Below are positions 1-5,450 of a stretch of DNA of 10,127 nucleotides, one piece after another. A program made the position numbers and the translations under genes. Positions within the stretch are counted from its first letter, which is position 1. Every line of letters begins with the position of its first letter. Under the pieces are notes generated by a model. It was given only the letters and a program-made list of their open reading frames with translations. It ran no database searches and was not told where the DNA came from. Origin of the DNA: Planctomycetota bacterium (GTDB taxonomy: Bacteria > Planctomycetota > Phycisphaerae > Sedimentisphaerales > Anaerobacaceae); assembly GCA_023135255.1 (NCBI GenBank), contig JAGLTN010000551.1, forward strand, positions 1-10,127, in the 5' to 3' direction.

Positions 1-84
1 ATTTATTACCATGAATGGTATTATGAGCTTGTTATCAGCTTAAGACATTCCCTGTCTTTTGGGGGAAATTTTGGTGTTTTGTGA
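1..84 (+). other. Possible C-terminal tail of an upstream coding region (very uncertain)
   Basis: The first reading frame is open from base 1 for 27 codons and ends in TGA at 82-84. The last residues read roughly SLRHSLSFGGNFGVL. This loosely resembles the C-terminal SFGFGG-x-N stretch of beta-ketoacyl-ACP synthases, although the Asn is one place off and the few residues after it are missing. An open run of this length is expected by chance and no upstream sequence is available, so this is a suggestion only. If it is real, the hairpin at 42-58 lies inside coding sequence rather than acting as a terminator. Confidence 0.2.
42..58 (+). repeat. Short perfect inverted repeat near the window start
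   Basis: Arms AAGACA (42-47) and TGTCTT (53-58) pair perfectly around a 5-base loop, TTCCC, and run into four T's and then five G's. A separate 6-base inverted repeat, TACCAT/ATGGTA, lies at 7-20 around a 2-base centre. Either could be a weak transcript end or a protein-binding site for whatever lies upstream. The T run is too short for a convincing intrinsic terminator. Confidence 0.25.
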
Positions 85-255
85 GTGTTTAATCATAAAT
101 ATCATGAAAAATCGGTAAAGCTTGCTGGTTTTTTGGGCGATTTGATAGTTTATAGTGCTCTATCGCGAATTTTTCGTAAAAATCGTGTTTTGATAAGTAA
201 AAAATAAGCGTTTTTGAGTAATAAATCCAATACAGTGAGGATAGATTTTTTTTCC

Positions 256-284
256 TTGACTATAAGTGGTATGTGCGATAGCAT
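256..284 (+). promoter_or_regulatory. Candidate sigma-70-type promoter
   Basis: A -35 box TTGACT (256-261, five of six consensus bases) and a -10 box TAGCAT (279-284, four of six) are separated by exactly 17 bases. The expected start of transcription is near 291. It is the best-spaced promoter pair in the stretch before rny. It would give either an rny leader of about 490 bases or a separate short transcript. AT-rich sequence throws up such pairs by chance, and promoter consensus in this lineage may differ. Confidence 0.4.
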
Positions 285-290
285 AACGCA

Positions 291-434
291 TTGGTTTATG
301 AATATTTATAGTAGATTGCGGCTGAGGCTCTTTGAGAAAAGTTTTTACTATGCGGCAGAGCCCGGCAGAATCGAATATGATTGGTAGTTATTTGAGAAGT
401 GTTTAAGTTGCAGAATGCTGATGAGCATTTTATT
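291..434 (+). ncRNA. Candidate structured RNA (small RNA or rny leader segment)
   Basis: This stretch lies directly downstream of the candidate promoter and has two foldable elements. The first pairs GCTG-A-GGCTCT (321-331) with AGAGCCCGGC (357-366): ten pairs, one of them G-U, with one bulged A (325) and a 25-base loop. It is the most G/C-rich patch of an otherwise AT-rich region. The second pairs AGAATGCT (412-419) with AGCATTTT (424-431) around a GATG tetraloop and runs into ATTG. A promoter, a structured body and a terminal hairpin fit a short RNA of about 145 bases. I do not recognise it as any named RNA family. It could equally be chance structure or part of a long rny 5' leader. Confidence 0.22.
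412..434 (+). terminator. Weak hairpin with U-rich end, terminator-like
   Basis: An eight-pair stem (one G-U) forms between 412-419 and 424-431 around the loop GATG, and the 3' arm itself supplies TTTT followed by ATT. The stem has only two G-C pairs and the T run is mostly inside the stem, so termination would be inefficient at best. It matters mainly because it closes the candidate RNA that begins near 291. Confidence 0.2.
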
Positions 435-480
435 GTGAACAGAAGACCTGGACTTAATTTATAGGTTCAAGATTGATCTT

Positions 481-508
481 TTCACTTGAGTTTAAGGCAG
501 AGTATAGT
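481..508 (+). promoter_or_regulatory. Second candidate promoter upstream of rny
   Basis: A -35-like TTCACT (481-486) and a good -10-like TATAGT (503-508, five of six) are 16 bases apart, with a start expected near 515. A still weaker pair, TTGATT (647-652) and TTTTAT (671-676) with an 18-base spacer, lies closer to rny. Either could drive rny. Both are only as good as chance allows in sequence this AT-rich. Confidence 0.22.
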
Positions 509-573
509 TAAATAAAAAATGTTTTTCGCGTACATTAGAATTTTAGAAATGTATTTAGTAACAAATAAATCAA

Positions 574-593
574 CAAATTTAAGAATAAATTTG
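574..593. repeat. AT-only inverted repeat
   Basis: CAAATTT (574-580) and AAATTTG (587-593) are perfect inverted arms around six bases. They sit in the most AT-rich patch of the upstream region. This could be a regulator site or simply reflect base composition. I see no DnaA boxes or iterons that would suggest an origin. Confidence 0.2.
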
Positions 594-784
594 AAACTTT
601 ACGAGTTTGAATTGGCTGATTGCCGGTCAGATTCGGCGCAGTGATGTTGATTTAATATTAGCGAAAAGAATTTTATTGATTAGAACTTCTTGCAACTTCC
701 TTTCCATTTAGCCCCCGCAATTTGCTTTCATCGGGTAGTTTCTGTCTGGTGATAACAACTAAGGTAAGAGAAAGGCAGGGGAAT

Positions 785-2368
785 ATGTTTGATATATTAA
801 TGGTTATCGTCGAATTGCCGGTTGCAGTAGCAACTGTCGTTGGTTTGCTTTTAGGAGTTTGTCTGGCGGCTGTCGTTTTCCAGATGATCTCAAGAGCCAG
901 ATCTAAGACCGTTGAGCAGGACATTGAAAGACAACTTGAAGGTGCTAAGCGGGAGGCTGAGAATATTATTAAATCAGCACGAATTGATGCAGCTGAAGAG
1001 GGAATTAAAAAGAAAGAACAGTTTACCGCAGAGGCCAATCAGATTCGGGTTGAGTTGCGGGAATCAGAAGTCAGATTGAGCAAGCGTGAAGACAGTCTCG
1101 ACAAGCAAACTGATTTGCAGCAGCAGCAGGAAAGAACTAATAAGCAGCAGAGCAAGGAAATCGACAAGCGTTTTCAGAAAGTTACTGCAAAAGAAAAACA
1201 AGTTACTACATTGCTGGGTCAACAGAAAAATCAGTTGTTGAAAATTACCGCTATGGGTGTCGAAGATGCGAAAGAGCTTCTTTTGAAACGGCTTGAGGAT
1301 GAGTGTGAGCATGAGATGTCATCTCTTATCCAGAGGAAGCTTGAGGAGGCTAACGAGACCGTTAACGATAAAAGCAGGGAGATAATCAGTACCGCGATCC
1401 AGCGTTATGCAGCTGAGCAGACTTGTGAGGCGACAGTTTCTACGGTTGAGATTCCCAGTGATGATATGAAAGGGCGTATAATTGGCCGAGAAGGTCGAAA
1501 TATTCGTGCTTTTGAAAAAGCTACTGGTGTTGATGTTATCGTCGATGATACGCCTGGTTTGATCATTGTCAGTGGTTTTAATCCGGTAAGGCGTGAGGTA
1601 GCAAGGCTTGCGATGGAAAAGCTTATTCAGGATGGTCGAATCCATCCATCGCGAATAGAGGAGCTGGTTGTTCAGACTAAGAAAGATGTTAATCAGAAAG
1701 TCTTACAGATTGGTAAAGATGCTGCTGTTGAGGCTAATATCAGAGGTTTGAGTAACAGGGTATTAAGTCTGCTCGGGGCTTTGAATTACAGAACAAGTTA
1801 TGGTCAGAATGTTTTGCGTCACAGCGTCGAGGTTGCGTTCCTTTCTCAGATAATGGCAGAGGAGCTTGAGCTTGATGGTTCAATTGCAAGACGAGCAGGA
1901 TTTCTGCATGATATCGGCAAGGCGATCGACCATGAGATCGAAGGTGGTCATCCGGAGATCGGTGCTAACTTCCTGAAGCGTTTCAATGAATCATCGATAA
2001 TTTTAAATGCTGTCGGAGCTCACCATGGAGACATAGTGGCTGATAATCCTTATACCCCGCTTGTTGCTGCGGCAGATGCTATCAGTGCATCGAGACCTGG
2101 AGCAAGAAGGGAAACTTTGGAGCGTTATATTAAGAGGCTTGAAAAGCTCGAAGAAATCGCTACTGGTTTTAAGGGTGTTGATACGGCGTATGCTATTCAG
2201 GCAGGTCGTGAGATTCGTGTTATTGTTAATGCAGAACAGATAGATGACGAATCGGCAACAAAGATCGCGCGTGATATAGCAATGAAAGTTGAAAATGAGA
2301 TGACGTATCCTGGTGAAATACAGGTTACGCTTCTGCGTGAAGTTCGTTGTATTGAATATGCCAAGTAA
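785..2368 (+). CDS. rny: Ribonuclease Y (membrane-anchored endoribonuclease)
   Basis: RNase Y makes the first endonucleolytic cuts in mRNA decay and in RNA processing, working at the inner face of the membrane. The 527-residue product has the complete family layout and close to the usual length of about 520. A hydrophobic anchor spans about 5-33 and a long charged coiled coil about 40-200, with a Gln/Lys-rich patch at 110-125. The KH RNA-binding domain has its GxxGxxG core at [12 protein letters not shown] (230-241). The HD domain has H346, H375-D376 (FLHDIGKA), H389, H413-H414 (AHHGD) and D431 (AADAIS...RPGAR), so the metal site is intact. The frame is open back to a TTG at 722, but I chose ATG 785 because AAGG at 772-775 sits nine bases before it and the protein then begins at the usual point just before the anchor. 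It leads a two-gene unit with ymdB, the common arrangement in many bacteria. Confidence 0.97.
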   Translation: MFDILMVIVELPVAVATVVGLLLGVCLAAVVFQMISRARSKTVEQDIERQLEGAKREAENIIKSARIDAAEEGIKKKEQFTAEANQIRVELRESEVRLSKREDSLDKQTDLQQQQERTNKQQSKEIDKRFQKVTAKEKQVTTLLGQQKNQLLKITAMGVEDAKELLLKRLEDECEHEMSSLIQRKLEEANETVNDKSREIISTAIQRYAAEQTCEATVSTVEIPSDDMKGRIIGREGRNIRAFEKATGVDVIVDDTPGLIIVSGFNPVRREVARLAMEKLIQDGRIHPSRIEELVVQTKKDVNQKVLQIGKDAAVEANIRGLSNRVLSLLGALNYRTSYGQNVLRHSVEVAFLSQIMAEELELDGSIARRAGFLHDIGKAIDHEIEGGHPEIGANFLKRFNESSIILNAVGAHHGDIVADNPYTPLVAAADAISASRPGARRETLERYIKRLEKLEEIATGFKGVDTAYAIQAGREIRVIVNAEQIDDESATKIARDIAMKVENEMTYPGEIQVTLLREVRCIEYAK

Positions 2369-2374
2369 TAAAAA

Positions 2375-3229
2375 ATGAAATTAAATATTCTATGTATAGG
2401 TGATGTTGTCGGTAAGCCTGGCAGGCGGGTTCTTGCTGAGGAGCTTAAAGGACTTGTTGAGCAGAGGAGCATTGATTGTGTTATTGTTAATGCGGAAAAT
2501 GCTGCCGGCGGTTCTGGGCTGACTCCTCAAATATATAACAAATTGCAGCGTTACGGCGTTAATTTGATAACTCTGGGGGACCATACTTATCGCAAAAGGG
2601 ATATTATTTCTATCCTTGAAACAGCGGGTGATATTGTTAGACCTGCGAATATGTCTGAATTGTCAGCGGGCAAAGGCTGGGCTGTTTATCACTGTTTCAA
2701 GGGATTTCAAATTGCGGTAGTATCTTTGATAGGCAGGATTTTTATGAAGCCCGCGGATTGTCCTTTTGGTGCGATAGATAAAATATTGCCTAAGCTTAAA
2801 CAAAATGCGGATATTATTTTTGTTGAGATGCATGCAGAGGCGACGAGTGAGAAAATAGCGATGGGGTATTATCTGGACGGTAAGGTTAGCTGCTGTTTCG
2901 GTACGCATACTCATGTTGCAACTGCTGACGAAAAGATATTGCCGAAAGGGACCGCTTATATTACGGATATTGGAATGACTGGGCCTTGTGACTCGGTGCT
3001 TGGCAGGGATAAAGAAAATGTGCTTAAATCTTTTCGTACACAGATGCCTTATCCATTTGCCGTAGCCCAGGATGATGTGCAAATCAACGGGATAATTGTG
3101 ACGATCGACAGTAATACAAAAGTCGCTGAAAAAATTGAACGGATTTGTATTAAAAGCGATATTCAGGACAGCAGTACATACGATGCTGACGACGGCAGGA
3201 ATGAGAATCTAAGCAACGATTTTATGTAG
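2375..3229 (+). CDS. ymdB: YmdB-family (TIGR00282) metallophosphoesterase
   Basis: The family is a dinuclear-metal cytoplasmic phosphodiesterase. In Bacillus subtilis YmdB hydrolyses cyclic nucleotides in vitro and influences biofilm and motility decisions. The 284-residue product matches nearly end to end. It has GDVVGKPGR (9-17, ligand D10), NAENAAGGSGLT (39-50, ligands E41 and N42), catalytic H70, HAEATSEK (153-160, ligand H153), GTHTHVATAD (176-185, ligands H178 and H180) and the signature ILPKGTAYITDIGMTGP (188-204). The oddity is position 69: the usual GNHTW reads GDHTY, so the bridging metal ligand Asn is Asp. An acidic C-terminal tail of about 20 residues goes beyond the usual end. 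It starts six bases after the rny stop with no Shine-Dalgarno sequence in the gap, so translation is probably coupled to rny. The function in this lineage is inferred. Confidence 0.93.
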   Translation: MKLNILCIGDVVGKPGRRVLAEELKGLVEQRSIDCVIVNAENAAGGSGLTPQIYNKLQRYGVNLITLGDHTYRKRDIISILETAGDIVRPANMSELSAGKGWAVYHCFKGFQIAVVSLIGRIFMKPADCPFGAIDKILPKLKQNADIIFVEMHAEATSEKIAMGYYLDGKVSCCFGTHTHVATADEKILPKGTAYITDIGMTGPCDSVLGRDKENVLKSFRTQMPYPFAVAQDDVQINGIIVTIDSNTKVAEKIERICIKSDIQDSSTYDADDGRNENLSNDFM

Positions 3230-3240
3230 TAATTACTGCA
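3225..3240. repeat. Near-palindrome spanning both convergent stop codons
   Basis: TGTAGTAATTACTGCA is self-complementary across all sixteen bases apart from one wobble position, with a perfect ten-base core AGTAATTACT. It contains the TAG of ymdB (3227-3229) and the reverse-strand TAA of the hydrolase gene (3233-3235). There is no loop or T run, so it is not an evident terminator, and no other terminator is visible between the two genes. Confidence 0.4.
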
Positions 3241-3865
3241 AGTACTGGTTGAATTTTTTTTCCTGACCGATAGTTGTTTCTGGGCCATGACCTGGGAGAA
3301 CGATAGTTTCATCCGGCAGGGGCATGAGTTTTGTTTTTATGTTTTCGATGAGTTGTTCCATTGAGCCGTTGGGGAAATCTGTTCTGCCTATGGATTCAGC
3401 GAATAATGTATCGCCGCTGAATAGTACGTTTGCTTGTTTATTATAAAAGCATACGCCGCCTGGTGTGTGACCTGGGGTGTGCAATACCTGCAATTCTATA
3501 CCAGCAAGTTTTAGGATGTCCGGCTCATCGAAAAGGTGCTCTGCGGCATCGGTATTGAAGCTTACTCCTGAGAGCATTGATAGATTTGCGTTGCCGTCAT
3601 TTAGCATATGAGCATCAAGTTTGTGGATGTATACTTTTATTTCGGGATAAGTTTTTCGCAGAGGCTTTACGCCGAAGATGTGATCCATGTGGCCATGAGT
3701 TAAAACTATCGCAACCGGATTTAGGTTGTTGTCTTTTAGATAATCTATCATTTCCGCGACATCGAGAGCAGTATCTACGATGATGCAGTCCTTTGAGGTT
3801 TCGTTTTGGCGAACAATGTAGCTGTTATTTTCATATAATCCTAAAATCAGAGTTTTTACCTGCAT
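3233..3865 (-). CDS. Metallo-beta-lactamase-fold hydrolase, glyoxalase II-like
   Basis: This is a small cytoplasmic Zn-hydrolase of the hydroxyacylglutathione hydrolase-like (YcbL/GloB-like) type, probably cleaving a thioester or related substrate; the actual substrate cannot be read from sequence. From ATG 3865 the product is 210 residues, the normal size. It has the metal motif THGHMDH (56-62; H57, H59, D61, H62), H133 in PGHTPGG, bridging D152 in SGDTLF and H193 in PGHGP, so both metal sites are complete. The start region MQVKTLILGLYENNSYIV is the typical first beta strand. The C-terminal substrate domain of true glyoxalase II is absent. The frame is open 60 codons further up to a GTG at 4045 (see next entry). 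It converges on ymdB with a 3-base gap and diverges from the GH130 gene. Confidence 0.9.
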   Translation of the reverse strand: MQVKTLILGLYENNSYIVRQNETSKDCIIVDTALDVAEMIDYLKDNNLNPVAIVLTHGHMDHIFGVKPLRKTYPEIKVYIHKLDAHMLNDGNANLSMLSGVSFNTDAAEHLFDEPDILKLAGIELQVLHTPGHTPGGVCFYNKQANVLFSGDTLFAESIGRTDFPNGSMEQLIENIKTKLMPLPDETIVLPGHGPETTIGQEKKFNQYLQ

Positions 3866-4045
3866 ATCTTCTATACCTTTACAACGACAAGAAACACTAA
3901 ATATAATAGCGGTGAAAGTAACAGATGTTGCGAGAATAGTCAATAAGTATCGTTTCAGGGTTGTCAGCTTTGCGTTTGGAAGTTGCTGGAGATGGTTGGT
4001 GGGCAAATTTATACTTCTGGTTTTGGTTTTTATAAAAATTTCCAC
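3866..4045 (-). other. Possible N-terminal extension of the hydrolase with a hydrophobic segment
   Basis: The hydrolase frame continues upstream without a stop to GTG 4045. That start has AGGAA placed about six bases before it, a better ribosome site than the AAAGG/AGAAG mix before ATG 3865. The extra 60 residues include a basic stretch and then about 20 hydrophobic residues (RYLLTILATSVTFTAIIFSVSC, extension residues 32-53). The segment ends in Cys-Arg-Cys, somewhat like a poor lipoprotein signal: SVSC does not fit the lipobox well. If used, it would tether the enzyme to the membrane or export it. Family norms favour the short form, so I treat this as an alternative start and not as the call. 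Confidence 0.3.
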
Positions 4046-4231
4046 TATATGTTCCTATGAAGAAAGTTAAATATCAGCTCGAAAATCAAAGCGATGCCAT
4101 CAGCTATTTTGTTGATTGATTAAGATGGGGATGGGCAATATTTAAGGTTTTTTTGGAAACGATTGATTTTTATTTGAAATTTGGATTTAAAGTTGTACAT
4201 TGGTTTATCCGGAAAGGGCCTTATAGCCGAT

Positions 4232-4237
4232 TATAAT
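4232..4237 (+). promoter_or_regulatory. Perfect -10 hexamer upstream of the GH130 gene
   Basis: TATAAT lies 50 bases before the GH130 start codon and would give a leader of about 43 bases. No acceptable -35 box sits 16-18 bases before it (the sequence there is CCGGAA), and there is no extended -10 TGN. It is either activator-dependent or fortuitous. The rest of the 4046-4287 intergenic region holds no gene and no clear promoter for the divergent hydrolase gene. Confidence 0.35.
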
Positions 4238-4287
4238 GGGGACAAAGAGAAAAATCTTTAGTTAACAGCAGTTTTAGGGATGATATT

Positions 4288-5247
4288 ATGCCTAACTTTG
4301 AATTGCAGAAGAAAGCTAATGAGCTTTTTACGAGGTATGGAGGAAATCCGATTCTAACGCCTGAGGATTGGCCTTATGCGGTTAATGCTGTGATGAATCC
4401 GGCTGCGATAAAGATCAATAATGAAACTCTTATACTTGCCCGTGTTGAGGATATGCGGGGGTTTTCTCATTTGACCGTTGCCAGAAGTGCCGATGGGTTT
4501 ACAAATTGGCAGATAGATTCAGAGCCTACGATGGAAGCTGACCACAGCAACCGTGAGGAAAGGTGGGGGCTTGAGGATCCGAGGATTATCTGGCTTGAGG
4601 AACAAAAGCAATATGCGATTACATATACGTCTTTCAGTGAAGGCGGCCCTGTTGTTTCGCTTGCGATAACGAAAAATTTTAAGACTTTTGCGCGTCTTGG
4701 TGTATTGCTTCCTCCTGAGGATAAAGATGCGTGTCTTTTTCCTCGCAGATTCAGAGGCAGGTTTGTTTTGATACATCGGCCTATTGTAAGAGGTGAAGCG
4801 CATATCTGGCTTAGTTTTTCACCAGATTTGAAACACTGGGGCGACCATACTATGCTTATACCATCGAGACATGCATACTGGGATTGCCACAGGGTTGGGT
4901 TGGCATGTCAGCCGGTTGAAACACCACAGGGTTGGCTTATGTTTTATCATGGTGTTCGCAATACTACAGCCGGTGCTTTGTACCGTCTTGGGTTGGTGTT
5001 GCTTGATCTTAATGAGCCCTGGAAAGTTTTAAGGCGGGGGGATGAGTGGATACTTGGTCCTCGTGAGTTGTATGAACAGGTTGGAGATGTGGGCGGGGTA
5101 ATTTTTCCGTCAGGTGTCACGGTCAGTAAGGAGACTGACCAACTGAATCTTTATTATGGAGCTGCCGATTGTACGATAGCTGTTGCAACGGCGAAGATGA
5201 GCGATATAATGAATTATATAATGTCTTGCCCTGAAGTTTCGAGTTGA
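4288..5247 (+). CDS. Glycoside hydrolase family 130 protein, probable beta-mannoside phosphorylase
   Basis: GH130 enzymes are five-bladed beta-propellers that cleave beta-mannosidic bonds (mannosyl-glucose, mannooligosaccharides), mostly by phosphorolysis to mannose 1-phosphate. The 319-residue product shows the family series: GNPIL (19-23), MNPAA (36-40), ARVED (51-55), GLEDPR (94-99, with D97 the expected general acid), KDACLFPRR (146-154), HRP (163-165), FYHGV (219-223), LDLNEPWKVL (239-248), GDVGGVIFPSG (266-276) and YYGAAD (289-294). The Arg, Lys and His residues at R52, K146, R153, H163, R164 and H221 are of the kind that hold phosphate, which favours phosphorylase over hydrolase. The exact subfamily and substrate are not determined. 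There is no signal peptide, so it acts in the cytosol. AGGG eight bases before the ATG is a fair ribosome site. No transporter or other sugar gene is beside it in this window. Confidence 0.9.
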   Translation: MPNFELQKKANELFTRYGGNPILTPEDWPYAVNAVMNPAAIKINNETLILARVEDMRGFSHLTVARSADGFTNWQIDSEPTMEADHSNREERWGLEDPRIIWLEEQKQYAITYTSFSEGGPVVSLAITKNFKTFARLGVLLPPEDKDACLFPRRFRGRFVLIHRPIVRGEAHIWLSFSPDLKHWGDHTMLIPSRHAYWDCHRVGLACQPVETPQGWLMFYHGVRNTTAGALYRLGLVLLDLNEPWKVLRRGDEWILGPRELYEQVGDVGGVIFPSGVTVSKETDQLNLYYGAADCTIAVATAKMSDIMNYIMSCPEVSS

Positions 5248-5367
5248 TTTTTAGCTAAAATTCATCGTGGACACTCAGATCGCTTTGCCGCACCATAGGC
5301 AGGAGAACATTTTTTCAGGAAACTAGGTTGACTGCATTTCAAACAGGGGAAAAAGTGACAAAAGTGC

Positions 5368-5394
5368 TTTACAAAAGCCTGTCTCTTGTGTAAA
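5368..5394 (+). repeat. Inverted repeat upstream of the CoA operon, candidate operator or leader hairpin
   Basis: TTTACAAAAG (5368-5377) and CTTGTGTAAA (5385-5394) pair at nine of ten positions around a seven-base loop, CCTGTCT. It ends 56 bases before the ATG of the acyl-CoA synthetase gene. No T run follows on the plus strand, so it is more likely a dyad bound by a regulator or a leader stem than a terminator. A perfect TTGACA (5404-5409) follows at once but has no recognisable -10 box 16-18 bases on. The rest of 5248-5450 holds only a 12-base AT palindrome just after the GH130 stop (5249-5260) and a weak TGCC/GGCA hairpin before TTTTTT (5289-5316). Confidence 0.35.
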
Positions 5395-5450
5395 AAGGAA
5401 AGGTTGACAGTTTTGTATTTGTGGATGTTTTGAGAAATTCTGAGGTGGAA

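Larger units (their letters stand above)
85..784. other. Long intergenic stretch upstream of rny, no convincing gene
   Basis: About 700 bases are strongly AT-rich and dense with stop codons in all forward frames. No tRNA-like cloverleaf and no protein-like reading frame could be seen on either strand. The long reverse-strand frame that begins near its right end (673-1038) is a shadow of rny. The stretch holds one good and one or two weak promoter-like sites, a G/C-rich bulged stem-loop (321-366), a hairpin with a U-rich end (412-434) and an AT-only inverted repeat (574-593), each listed separately. It may be a long rny leader, a small RNA locus, or both. Confidence 0.6.

Noticed and set aside
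461..475. GGTTCAA resembling a tRNA T-loop
   Set aside because: The following bases do not fit the T-loop pattern, and no acceptor or anticodon stem could be formed around it.
541..600. AT-rich patch with an inverted repeat as a replication origin element
   Set aside because: No DnaA boxes, iterons or replication genes are near it; base composition explains it.
722..784. Upstream TTG start for ribonuclease Y adding 21 residues
   Set aside because: No ribosome site fits TTG 722, and the added residues precede the usual beginning of the protein just before its membrane anchor; ATG 785 has a suitable site.
673..1038. 121-residue reverse-strand frame opposite the start of rny
   Set aside because: It is low-complexity Ser/Thr-rich sequence that is the shadow of rny codons, with no recognisable domain.
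5249..5260. TTTTAGCTAAAA palindrome after the GH130 stop as a terminator
   Set aside because: It would form only four A-T pairs around a four-base loop, too weak, and has no T run beyond it.
5404..5409. Perfect TTGACA as a promoter for the CoA operon
   Set aside because: No -10-like hexamer occurs 16-18 bases downstream, and the start codon is only 41 bases away.
5421..5450. GTG start of the acyl-CoA synthetase ten codons upstream
   Set aside because: No Shine-Dalgarno sequence precedes it, while ATG 5451 follows GAGGTGG at normal spacing and gives the usual N-terminus of the family.
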